A program made the position numbers and the translations under genes. Of a stretch of 11,725 bases of DNA, positions 1-7,075 are shown piece after piece (the first letter of the stretch is position 1; the number at the start of each line of letters is the position of its first letter). Location of the stretch: positions 1 through 11,725 of the forward strand of contig JACZSS010000022.1 of the NCBI GenBank assembly GCA_022574115.1. Direction: 5' to 3'. Origin of the DNA: Candidatus Heimdallarchaeota archaeon. Lineage in GTDB: Archaea; Asgardarchaeota; Heimdallarchaeia; Heimdallarchaeales; Kariarchaeaceae. The notes beneath the pieces were generated by a model. It searched no databases and was not told the DNA's origin. It saw only the letters and a list, made by a program, of their open reading frames with translations.

Positions 1-90
1 ATGATCATACTCCCGTGTCCCGTCTCACAATGAAAGACTTAGAACCTGTAATAAAACGAAAGTGATTATCATCTCGATTACGTTACACGA

Positions 91-101
91 TTATTTATTA
101 A
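91..101 (+). promoter_or_regulatory. TATA-like promoter element for the first gene
   Basis: An A/T-only stretch (TTATTTATTAA) ends 25 nt before the GTG codon at 127. This is about the archaeal TATA-to-start distance expected for a leaderless or very short-leader transcript. The rest of 1-126 holds no ORF or recognisable element. The call rests on composition and spacing alone. Confidence 0.4.
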
Positions 102-126
102 TCACTGATTTTAACACGTTTTTGAG

Positions 127-651
127 GTGAAATTAAGCCTAGGCCTTCCAGAAGAGAGTTTATCGTTAGCTGGATTTCCAGTCCTCTGGACCTTAAAAGG
201 TGCTTCTAGGATGGAATATCGACAGATTCAAATATTCACTGCTTTCATTTGGATAATATACACTGGTTTATTTTTTCCTGCAACACTTGTGGACCATATT
301 TTCTTTACTTCAGTGGTAGTTGCTGCGTATTTGATTTCGTACGATCCAATCTTGATAATTAAGGAGGAGGACAAATTATGGGAACTCACTTTGATTGCGG
401 GTTATGATTTTTTTAATGTAAGACGTCGTACCTTTCGCACGTCCTTATTGAGTGCTGAATTACGTGTGGTAAAAAAAGGCGAGAACGATAATTCATTACT
501 ACTCTTGTCAGATGATGAGGATGTGGTGATCTCGAGGTTAATGATGAAAAATATTTTGGTAAAAGGAGTTTTGGAGGAATTCAAACTCTCGAACATCAAA
601 GTTGTGATACGAAAAAGGGGAAAACCCAAGAGTTCTCAAGAATTAACTTAA
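127..651 (+). CDS. Small membrane protein of unknown function, two predicted TM helices
   Basis: I do not recognise a family. From GTG 127 the product is 174 aa. Two hydrophobic segments, about residues 35-52 and 57-78, form a helical hairpin broken by a polar PATLVDH turn. After them comes a charged, probably cytosolic C-terminal domain (about 79-174) with a basic RRR patch at 99-101 and a very basic end (IRKRGKPK). The start is uncertain. GTG 127 sits 25 nt below a TATA-like box, which favours it. ATG 211 has an AAAAGGTG Shine-Dalgarno-like sequence about 8 nt upstream and would give 146 aa beginning just before the first helix. The second gene follows 27 bp after the stop, so the two are probably cotranscribed. 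No catalytic motif is visible. Confidence 0.75.
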   Translation: MKLSLGLPEESLSLAGFPVLWTLKGASRMEYRQIQIFTAFIWIIYTGLFFPATLVDHIFFTSVVVAAYLISYDPILIIKEEDKLWELTLIAGYDFFNVRRRTFRTSLLSAELRVVKKGENDNSLLLLSDDEDVVISRLMMKNILVKGVLEEFKLSNIKVVIRKRGKPKSSQELT

Positions 652-666
652 ATCACAAGTTCTAGT

Positions 667-672
667 GGTGAT
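667..672 (+). promoter_or_regulatory. Shine-Dalgarno site deciding a TTG start
   Basis: GGTGAT is complementary to the 3' end of archaeal 16S rRNA (ATCACCTCC). It lies 6 nt before TTG 679. It supports that TTG as the real start and fits an internal operon gene translated by SD-dependent initiation, unlike the apparently leaderless genes elsewhere in the window. Confidence 0.45.
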
Positions 673-678
673 ATCAGA

Positions 679-1170
679 TTGGCAGACCAACCTGAACTTC
701 TCCTGAGAAAAACAATCACAGAAGAATATCAAGACTTGAAAACCGTTCACATTACACTCGATGATCTCCAAGAAGCACTGAGAGGATGGCCAGGTGTTTG
801 GTGGAATGCGTATTCTCAGAAATATGGAGTACAGGTCAAACTCTTTCCGTACGAGGCGCGAAATGGCTTTTTTATTGATATAGATAAGAGAATGGCAACC
901 CACAGATTTACATCTAAAGGAATTATGAGGCGGGATCAGCTATTTGACAATCCAAATTATTCAAAAATAGTCATTCCCCAATACCGGGAAACATGGTTTG
1001 ATTTGGACGATGCGACCCGGACATATGCAATTTTGATAACTTCATTAGTTGCTCTTGAAGATCCCATCCCAATTCATAAATTCGGCTTATTCAACTCGTG
1101 GGGAAAAGTTTCTTCCAATGATCACCTTCATCATCCACGTCTAATCAAAGCTAGTTGGAAACATCAGTAG
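679..1170 (+). CDS. Conserved-looking soluble protein of unknown function
   Basis: Not recognised. It is 163 aa with no signal peptide or membrane helix. The middle is rich in aromatic residues (GWPGVWWNAY at 36-45; YRETWFDLDD at 102-111), which suggests a compact mixed alpha/beta fold, and the C-terminus is His-rich (HLHHPR at 149-154). No cysteine or nucleotide-binding motif is visible. The TTG start is supported by GGTGAT 6 nt upstream; no in-frame ATG lies close to it. It follows the membrane protein at 127-651 by 27 bp on the same strand, so the pair probably forms an operon. Its last 20 bases overlap the 3' end of the convergent surface-protein gene. A cytosolic partner of the upstream membrane protein is possible, but only context supports that. 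Confidence 0.7.
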   Translation: MADQPELLLRKTITEEYQDLKTVHITLDDLQEALRGWPGVWWNAYSQKYGVQVKLFPYEARNGFFIDIDKRMATHRFTSKGIMRRDQLFDNPNYSKIVIPQYRETWFDLDDATRTYAILITSLVALEDPIPIHKFGLFNSWGKVSSNDHLHHPRLIKASWKHQ

Positions 1171-3058
1171 ACAGGTTATCATCAGAACTGTCTTTTATTG
1201 GATTTAATTTTTCATAATAATCCTTTCGAGGGATAGCCAATGAATTCAATATATTGATGATATAAGCAAGTATGATCAGTCCTCCTACAAAATTAAACGC
1301 ATTGTAATACGATACAATATCTTGGTTTATTTCTTTTATGCCAGTTTTGGCGATTTCATAGCCTTCCAAATATAGTTCCGTCGCTAACTCAAAGTTTTGC
1401 AAACGGTAATATAAATCGGCTTCTGTCAATTTAGTTTCCGCCTCATCTAACAAGGTTGTGTTAATCCAAAACAGGTATTTAGCATCATTCAGGTCTGATC
1501 TAGTAAGGTCAATTTGTGCTCTTGCACTGATATTGAATGGTGCAGCATATCTTCTTGCCATCGCTTCAATTTCTAGATTCGTGAATTCATAGTTCCATTT
1601 ATCGGAAACTCCATAGGTGGACATTGGTGACTCGATTTGTGCAGTCAAATTATCATCAAAATCAGGCATTGCTAGCATCTGACCAAATTTCTGTAATTGT
1701 AACTGTGAGATTGGTTGTAATAACATATCATCTCCCAGAGTTGCCCAATCCTCCAAATTGTATAATGCTAAACCTACAACCTGATTTGTATAAGGGAATT
1801 TACCGTCAGCTGATACAAATCTATAAATTCGCTGACTTGATTCTGCCAACGCTATGAGGGCATAGTAGAAGCCCTGTGGAAACTTTTCATAAATCGCTCG
1901 CGTATTTCGCAAAGTACGTTTTAAGTCCTCTGCAACGTCGCTCGTTATGTCAACATACGATGTCCCATTTTCGAAAACCGTCGCATCTCGTAATATTTCT
2001 TCAATGATTGGCTGCTTGTTCAATGGTAAGGACGCCTTTGAAAAATCAATTTTCAAATATGGAAACATTTTGCCCAATGCATCAGCCACCTTGATAGACT
2101 CGGGATTAGAAAGTAAACCTCTAATATATTGCTCGATTCCTCTTTCTCCGATCAACTCAGCATTGATAACCTTATAAAATGAATCATCATCAGTTGAGCC
2201 AATCAAAAATTGCGCAAAATGGAGATGCGTATTCAGGAAGTTTGAAGGCCAAAAATCAAAAGTATAAGGTGTGCCGAGGATAGCTGTCTCAAGGAGAGTT
2301 ACAATTCTTGGCGCTAAAAAATCAGCTGTGATGGTATAGTTTTCAGAGAAAGTACTATTATAATCAAATTTCGGAGTAACTGCGGTTGGATCATAAAAAA
2401 GACCCCTGCCGCCAGCAGTACCAACACTCCTCATGTCCGTTTCATTTTCCGATAAGGTCACTGTTCTCCCTAGGGAATACCAATGCGGATCTGTGAAATC
2501 TGTGATCGATTTACCATTTATCAGGTGAATTGTATACTGTTCATTTGTTTGGTTTATGTCGGTCGCGGCATAATTATAATCTGCGAGAAAATCACTCATG
2601 TTTTGTAGTTCAATCTCATTCCCTCGAAAGTCTACCGACCCATTATGTTGGCCAAGGGAAGATTCATTACCAATATGAAGACCTGTTTTTTGGATGGAAT
2701 TTGCAAATACTTCCGTAAACATTAATAATGGGTCTTCTTCGAAGATCCGATAAGTAATTTTGGATTGATACCAGAGACTGGCTTGAAGCTCATTAATATA
2801 TAATAGATTCAGGAAAGGTTCAGCATCCCCTGGAAACTGACTTTCATGAACAATGTAAGCAGGGAGAGATTCAAGTAAAAGATCTTTAACTTGAGTGAAA
2901 TTCTCAAATCCCCAAAGTTTAAGGGAAAGTGTAATTGGTAAATTTATTTTATTACCATCTTGAACCTCGGTAGTTAGACTTCTAGATGTCGGGATTAGGC
3001 TAATCCCTATCAAAAGCACGATTATGAAACCAATAACTGTTCTGCTAAACCCTCTCAC
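1151..3058 (-). CDS. Predicted secreted, heavily glycosylated surface protein with C-terminal membrane anchor
   Basis: The 635 aa product has an N-terminal signal peptide (R2 and R6, hydrophobic core about 8-22, likely cut near 25-28) and an ectodomain of about 560 residues. One membrane helix (about 587-609) follows, then a short charged tail (RKDYYEKL...). The ectodomain contains no cysteine and 12 N-x-S/T sequons (N53, 131, 139, 153, 169, 205, 234, 240, 364, 470, 509, 533), as expected for an archaeal surface glycoprotein. Residues about 533-580, just before the anchor, look like a helical TPR-like or stalk segment (LTEADLYYRLQNFELATELY). I recognise no enzymatic domain. The GTG start has no SD, but a TATA-like box centred about 29 nt upstream suggests a leaderless transcript. 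The 3' end overlaps the convergent gene by 20 bp. It lies downstream of the kinase-like gene on the same strand. A solute-binding or structural envelope role is possible but unproven. Confidence 0.8.
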   Translation of the reverse strand: MRGFSRTVIGFIIVLLIGISLIPTSRSLTTEVQDGNKINLPITLSLKLWGFENFTQVKDLLLESLPAYIVHESQFPGDAEPFLNLLYINELQASLWYQSKITYRIFEEDPLLMFTEVFANSIQKTGLHIGNESSLGQHNGSVDFRGNEIELQNMSDFLADYNYAATDINQTNEQYTIHLINGKSITDFTDPHWYSLGRTVTLSENETDMRSVGTAGGRGLFYDPTAVTPKFDYNSTFSENYTITADFLAPRIVTLLETAILGTPYTFDFWPSNFLNTHLHFAQFLIGSTDDDSFYKVINAELIGERGIEQYIRGLLSNPESIKVADALGKMFPYLKIDFSKASLPLNKQPIIEEILRDATVFENGTSYVDITSDVAEDLKRTLRNTRAIYEKFPQGFYYALIALAESSQRIYRFVSADGKFPYTNQVVGLALYNLEDWATLGDDMLLQPISQLQLQKFGQMLAMPDFDDNLTAQIESPMSTYGVSDKWNYEFTNLEIEAMARRYAAPFNISARAQIDLTRSDLNDAKYLFWINTTLLDEAETKLTEADLYYRLQNFELATELYLEGYEIAKTGIKEINQDIVSYYNAFNFVGGLIILAYIINILNSLAIPRKDYYEKLNPIKDSSDDNLSTDVSN

Positions 3059-3081
3059 ACATTTGGATGAGATTTAGGTCC

Positions 3082-3092
3082 AATTAAATCTA
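3082..3092 (-). promoter_or_regulatory. TATA-like element for the surface-protein gene
   Basis: On the minus strand the sequence TAGATTTAATT ends 23 nt before GTG 3058. The short gap to the upstream kinase-like gene (3059-3139) contains this box and no SD, so the surface-protein gene probably has its own promoter and a leaderless mRNA. This is inferred from spacing and composition. Confidence 0.4.
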
Positions 3093-3139
3093 ATGACATC
3101 TACCTGCATCGGTGTCTTACAAATGTAAGCTGAGTTTCG

Positions 3140-3917
3140 TCACTTAAATTGTAACATCTTAATAATTATTGACAACGAATTATTGTATAAATTTGTAGTG
3201 AGAGATCCCTGTGAGGATTGTACTAAATGAGTCACGATATCTAAATCATCCGATTCTCGATAGAATTCTAGATTTTCAAGCGTAAAATGGATTTCAACAT
3301 AATTTCCGAGATCGGGTTGGTCATATGTCGAACAATCAATTGAAATTGTGTCGTTAGATTTTTCCGGGTAGCATGTGTCAAAGTATCGTAAGATTAGAAA
3401 TACGCTTTGGGAAATAATAAAATGTGATGTGCTTACCTCCAATTTTTCACCTCCCGTCAGGTAAATCTTCCGCTCAGATCGCGATCGGATCCGATTGAGA
3501 TTGATCCCCTGATAGATTGCTTGAGCAAGATTTGTTGATTGTGTTTCAAAAATTGTACCTAATGTGAAACTCCGCAGGTCAATTAACAATTGATTTAATC
3601 TATTAATTGCGGACTTTTGATCCGAGAATAAATCCCTAATATTGGCGAATACCTCGGACATTTTTTCTTTATCATCTAATAAATTCTTGTCATTAATCTT
3701 CTTGTGAAGTGTATCAAACACTTCCTGATTTGCTAGGATTACAGCCAATGGATTGGCGACCCCGTGTGCGATCCCTTCAATTAAATCTCTAGCAACTCCT
3801 AAATTAGCATGCGTAGATGTCTCTACTTTTAAATCCGCAATTATGCGCTTGAGCGCGCTAATTTCAAACTCTAACTGTCTAAAATTTTTGTTCGGTTCCG
3901 TAATTGGCGTTACGCAC
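3140..3917 (-). CDS. Histidine-kinase-like protein, short, degenerate ATPase, start or frameshift problem
   Basis: The open frame runs from the stop codon at 3933-3935 to the TGA at 3140. It encodes a coiled segment, then a HisKA-type H-box (GIAHGVANPLAVI; His codon 3764-3766), a four-helix-like region, and a HATPase-like C-terminus ending in a GSLTT...SIIIKMLQF strand pair. No sensor or membrane domain is present. The ATPase half looks degenerate: the N-box region reads SVFLILRYFDTC and no GxG loop is visible. No ATG, GTG or TTG occurs in frame upstream of the H-box; the first is TTG 3748, which would remove the phospho-acceptor His. GTG 3917, in another frame, reads 12 codons to UUU-UAG (3879-3884). 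Skipping one base there joins it to this frame and gives about 258 aa. Alternatives are an ATT start at 3904, a sequencing error in the A5T4 run, or a decaying gene. No response regulator is adjacent. Confidence 0.65.
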
Positions 3918-4013
3918 TTCCTGAAGTCGGATTAAGAAAAGTTTACTGTGAACTGGCAATTAAATGTTTCTGTGGAAGAATGAATTCTGAGGCAGGTATT
4001 TGACCGGAGGAGG

Positions 4014-4487
4014 TTATTTGCTCAAGTGGGCCTTTAATTCCGCCAATGGTGGGTACGTCCCAGGGTGTTCTGCGATCCATTTATAGCTAAGAACACCGTT
4101 CTTAATTACAAATAATGATCTTTTGGAGACACCTTTCAATCCGTTTGCAAAATCATCATCAACAATATCAAAAGCAGTTATTGCCTCTTTATTCCAATCA
4201 CTCAAGAGTGGAAAATTTAAATTGTGGTCTTGAATAAATCTTCGATGCGAAAAAGGCATATTATTTGACGCTCCAAACATTTGCACCTTCAAGTCTTTAA
4301 ATTCCTCTATTTCATCTCTTATTTGACAACTAGACTCTGTGCAAACACCGGTCCATGCTGCAGGAAAGAAATATAGAACTACTGTTCCTTTAGAATATGC
4401 CTCTTTGAGATCAAATTCTTGATTAACCGTCTCATGGTCAGTTAATCTCATGCTGGGTGTGGGTGCCTGCTCTCCTATTGAAACCAT
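4014..4487 (-). CDS. Thioredoxin-dependent peroxiredoxin, PrxQ/BCP-like (AhpC/TSA family)
   Basis: The enzyme reduces H2O2 or organic hydroperoxides using a thiol donor in the cytosol. The 157 aa length is typical for PrxQ/BCP. The peroxidatic motif is P42-x-x-x-T46-x-x-C49, and the conserved active-site Arg is R123 (SKRSLFVI). A second cysteine, C54, lies five residues after C49, the position of the resolving Cys in atypical two-Cys PrxQ enzymes, so an intramolecular C49-C54 disulfide is expected. The AAW before T46 replaces the more usual residues but keeps the P/T/C/R tetrad. ATG 4487 has no SD; an A/T-rich box lies about 24 nt upstream. It follows the GNAT gene by 54 bp and precedes the kinase-like gene by about 96 bp on the same strand. 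The electron donor is not encoded here. Confidence 0.92.
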   Translation of the reverse strand: MVSIGEQAPTPSMRLTDHETVNQEFDLKEAYSKGTVVLYFFPAAWTGVCTESSCQIRDEIEEFKDLKVQMFGASNNMPFSHRRFIQDHNLNFPLLSDWNKEAITAFDIVDDDFANGLKGVSKRSLFVIKNGVLSYKWIAEHPGTYPPLAELKAHLSK

Positions 4488-4505
4488 TTGAGTCGATAGA
4501 AAAAC

Positions 4506-4516
4506 TAATTCTTAAT
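4506..4516 (-). promoter_or_regulatory. Possible TATA element for the peroxiredoxin gene
   Basis: The minus-strand sequence CATTAAGAATT is centred about 24 nt upstream of ATG 4487. There is no SD between it and the start. This is a weak consensus match in an AT-rich background, so readthrough from the upstream GNAT gene is an equally good explanation. Confidence 0.25.
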
Positions 4517-4541
4517 GTTTGAGTTTGACAAATATCTCTGC

Positions 4542-5363
4542 CTAGATTGATTTTGTCATTTTTACTAATATGAAGTTAAGATCTGCCCACATTTGGAATT
4601 GCATTATCTTAATCATAATCTCATTTTCAATAGTAATTTTGAGAAAATCAAATTTCGGATCTAGAAATGTCTTAATCAAGCTAAGTATAATAATTAAATG
4701 ATTTGGTTGATCAAGTATGATCGGTGTAAGCACTGGAAAACTTGGTCGAAGTCTCAGGAACCCTCTCAATTCAAAGTTTTCTAATATTTCAATCGAGATG
4801 CTTGAATCTACTTCTTTATAAGATGCAAGTTCTCTCGGAGAGATTTGGTACTTCTTCACAACTTCAGTTTCATCATTGTCCTCAAGGGGTCTTAGATCAT
4901 AATTTAGATTAATGAGTCTTTGATCTACTTCTAGGATGGACTTTAGGTCAAGAACGAACTGATGACGCTCAGAAGTGATTACATACCCATGTTTTTGATA
5001 CAATTCAATTGCCGCTTGATTGTGAGACTTAACCCATATTTCAATTTCACTGCTATTTCTATGATGAAACCAGGTTTCGCAAGCTACTACCAGTTTCGAA
5101 GCTACTCCAGATCTTCGATATTCCTCCACAACTCCAAGTTGTCTGAGAAGACCCTGGCCATCATTATCTTGGATGATGGCAAATCCTGTTGTGATTGTTG
5201 CATCATTCTTGCATATCATAATTTCGCCCTTTTCTATCAATGAGCGAAATGCATCTTCATCAATTTTCTGAACATCTGGTAAGATTCCTTTTTGAATTTG
5301 GCTAAATTCTTTAAAATCCTCCATCGATGGTGCGACGATTACCAAATCTTCAGATGTTGTCAT
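4542..5363 (-). CDS. GNAT-family N-acetyltransferase with a second, degenerate GNAT-like half
   Basis: The protein is expected to transfer an acetyl group from acetyl-CoA to an unidentified amine. Residues about 5-140 form one GNAT domain. The acetyl-CoA binding motif A is at 75-88 (QLGVVEEYRRSGVA, with the pyrophosphate-loop R84-S-G-V-A), and the motif B region is at 115-127 (N115...AIELYQKHGY). The product is 273 aa, much longer than a single domain of about 150 aa. Residues about 153-273 (YDLRPLEDND..., then GFLRLRPSFPVLTP, ending LNFILVKMTK) have the strand order of another GNAT fold but lack motif A, so this looks like a tandem GNAT with an inactive second half. ATG 5363 has no SD. It is the first gene of the minus-strand run and is divergent from the DinB gene. 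The substrate cannot be predicted. Confidence 0.85.
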   Translation of the reverse strand: MTTSEDLVIVAPSMEDFKEFSQIQKGILPDVQKIDEDAFRSLIEKGEIMICKNDATITTGFAIIQDNDGQGLLRQLGVVEEYRRSGVASKLVVACETWFHHRNSSEIEIWVKSHNQAAIELYQKHGYVITSERHQFVLDLKSILEVDQRLINLNYDLRPLEDNDETEVVKKYQISPRELASYKEVDSSISIEILENFELRGFLRLRPSFPVLTPIILDQPNHLIIILSLIKTFLDPKFDFLKITIENEIMIKIMQFQMWADLNFILVKMTKSI

Positions 5364-5485
5364 CTAAGGAATTATTCTTTTTTTCTTTACAAATAGATTT
5401 AGGTCGGTATTGAGCCAATTATACATTCTAACAAAAGTCAAAATTCGGTCGTACAAACCGTTTCAGTAAGATTAATAAAATGTCG

Positions 5486-5500
5486 ATTATTTATTATTTA
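5486..5500 (+). promoter_or_regulatory. TATA-like element for the DinB-like gene
   Basis: An A/T-rich run (ATTATTTATTATTTA) in the 193 bp divergent gap 5364-5556. A TSS about 26 nt downstream would leave a leader of roughly 30-35 nt before ATG 5557. That fits the SD-like GGGTGGTG seen at 5547-5554, so this gene may be leadered. The rest of the gap holds only a short imperfect CGGT...ACCG inverted repeat. Confidence 0.35.
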
Positions 5501-5556
5501 TGGGTTGAATGATTGAATGATGAGGTTGTTTACGTCTTAGCATTAAGGGTGGTGTC

Positions 5557-6069
5557 ATGATGGTAGAACAGCTAGAAACTATTTCAGAAAGTTTGATCAA
5601 ATCGCACATGCATGCAAGAAATCATTTGCTAAACATCCTTAGTGATGTTAATCTAGAACAATGGGAAACTGTACCCAAAAATTCTTTGTGGTCTATCCAA
5701 TCAACATGTGCTGAAATTCTCAATTATGAAGTTGAAACACTGAATAAAACCTTTCCTGGTGCCCTAACTAAAGTTGCTGACAATTTTTCATTGCAGGAAT
5801 TCCGGATAATCCAAAATGAGATTTCTGAATTTCTTTCCTTGAAGTTAAGGGAGGAGAATTTGCAAGCTGGTTTTACATATACAGCCACAGATGATGGTCC
5901 ACCCACGGTTCATTGGATCATGGTTAGAACCATCCAACATTCCATTTACCATAGTGGTGGAATTAGTGTTTTACGACATTTTGTCGGACTACCCCGAGCT
6001 GAATACGCTGCTTGGGAGCAGATGGTAGATTCAGTTTTTCTAGCCGGATTTGGCAATTTAGAGCTTTAA
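5557..6069 (+). CDS. DinB/YfiT-like four-helix-bundle protein (putative metal-dependent enzyme)
   Basis: The 170 aa length and helical pattern match the DinB/DUF664 superfamily, whose members often bind a divalent metal and include thiol-dependent S-transferases. The family signature is clear in the C-terminal half: TVHWIMVRTIQHSIYHSGGISVLR at 117-140, with metal-ligand His candidates H128 and H132 in an HxxxH arrangement. The first family ligand, normally a His in helix 2 (pattern ...LLAHI...), appears to be E53 here (TCAEI). The metal site is therefore altered or lost. GGGTGGTG lies just before the tandem ATG ATG at 5557 and 5560, and its spacing suits the second ATG slightly better. The last four bases overlap the convergent dehydrogenase gene. 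Substrate and thiol cofactor are unknown. Confidence 0.85.
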   Translation: MMVEQLETISESLIKSHMHARNHLLNILSDVNLEQWETVPKNSLWSIQSTCAEILNYEVETLNKTFPGALTKVADNFSLQEFRIIQNEISEFLSLKLREENLQAGFTYTATDDGPPTVHWIMVRTIQHSIYHSGGISVLRHFVGLPRAEYAAWEQMVDSVFLAGFGNLEL

Positions 6070-7049
6070 TACCCTAAATCCAAATCTACTTTATTTGTTG
6101 ATCCGCGTTTCTTAGCGATATTATCTAATTCTAATGCTAACTGTTGAGCAACTTTTCCAAAAGAATCCTTAGATATCCAAGCTCTATGAGGGCTAATGAC
6201 CAAGTTTGGTACATGAATAAATTCATCCGGACGAAGTCCGTGAATTGATCTATAAGGGCTATTTTTCCAAACATCTAAACCTGCACCCCTAATCAACCCT
6301 TCACGCAAAGCATCAAACAGAGCGTCCTCCTCAATCAGTTCACCTCGTGCCACGTTAATGATGATAATGTGAGAAGGTAAATGATTAATAAGTTCTCTTG
6401 ATATCATAGCTTTCGTTTCGTCGGTCAATGGTACTGAAAGAATAATAAAATCGAGGTTATCTAATTGGTACTCAAGATCACTTAGACTGAATTGATATTC
6501 TTGCGGGTGTTTTCGAAATATGATCGTATCCATTTCAAAGGCATGTGCATACTTAGCCAGTTTTTGACCAATTGATCCATAACCAATTATCCCTATTGTT
6601 TTACCAGCTAAGTCTACATTAAGATCCTTAATTTGAGTCTGATCGGGCCATTTTTCCTGGTCTCTAACCATTTTATCATATTTTGTCAATTTTCTAGCAC
6701 TGCTTAATAATAAGCCCCATGCATGTTCTGCAACAGAGCTTGCATTTGCATGACAATTAATGATTGTCTGACCTTGTTCCCGAATCGCTTGAAGAGGCAT
6801 TTGGTCAATTCCAGCGCCTGGCGTTAGTATAAATTTGACTGACGCGTGGGATCTGATTTCTTCTGGGGGAGAGAATGAAATTAAGACTTCGGGATTGTAT
6901 TTAATTACAGAACTGAATTCCATATTATGGACTGAATAATCTAAAAACCTCCATTTTGTTTTGAGGAATGCTTCTATCAATGAGACAGGCATCCATGGGA
7001 TCCCGTATGCTACATATTTCAAATATGAATTTAGATGAATGTTAGACAT
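6066..7049 (-). CDS. D-2-hydroxyacid dehydrogenase family protein, atypical active site
   Basis: It is expected to interconvert a 2-oxoacid and a D-2-hydroxyacid with NAD(P)H. The 327 aa length is normal for the family. The Rossmann glycine motif is G156-Y-G158-S-I-G161 (GIIGYGSIG). The residue ending the second strand is R179 (TIIFRKHP) rather than Asp, which suggests NADPH preference. Of the catalytic Arg-Glu-His triad, R235 (NVARGELIEEDAL) and H288 (SPHRA) are present. The Glu position, 29 residues after the Arg in D-lactate dehydrogenase, is S264 (LDVWKNSPY). The N-terminal substrate-side domain (1-100) ends in GAGIDQMPL. The gene starts 26 bp after the MFS gene stops, so the two are probably one operon. 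Its 3' end overlaps the DinB gene by 4 bp. Annotation as glyoxylate or phosphoglycerate dehydrogenase would be too specific. Confidence 0.9.
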   Translation of the reverse strand: MSNIHLNSYLKYVAYGIPWMPVSLIEAFLKTKWRFLDYSVHNMEFSSVIKYNPEVLISFSPPEEIRSHASVKFILTPGAGIDQMPLQAIREQGQTIINCHANASSVAEHAWGLLLSSARKLTKYDKMVRDQEKWPDQTQIKDLNVDLAGKTIGIIGYGSIGQKLAKYAHAFEMDTIIFRKHPQEYQFSLSDLEYQLDNLDFIILSVPLTDETKAMISRELINHLPSHIIIINVARGELIEEDALFDALREGLIRGAGLDVWKNSPYRSIHGLRPDEFIHVPNLVISPHRAWISKDSFGKVAQQLALELDNIAKKRGSTNKVDLDLGY

Positions 7050-7075
7050 TAATTACATTGTTCTCTTCGAATAGA

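Noticed and set aside
3140..3748. TTG 3748 as the start of the histidine-kinase-like protein
   Set aside because: It would remove the H-box His at 3764-3766, although coding-quality sequence with a coiled segment and H-box continues upstream in the same frame.
3753..3935. 60-codon plus-strand ORF
   Set aside because: It is the complement of the kinase-like N-terminal region. Its protein looks like no family and it has no start signal.
4962..5243. 93-codon plus-strand ORF
   Set aside because: It lies antisense inside the GNAT motif region, which is clearly coding on the minus strand.
5447..5460. Imperfect inverted repeat CGGT...ACCG in the GNAT-DinB spacer
   Set aside because: The 4 bp arms are too short to support an operator or terminator; such a match is expected by chance.
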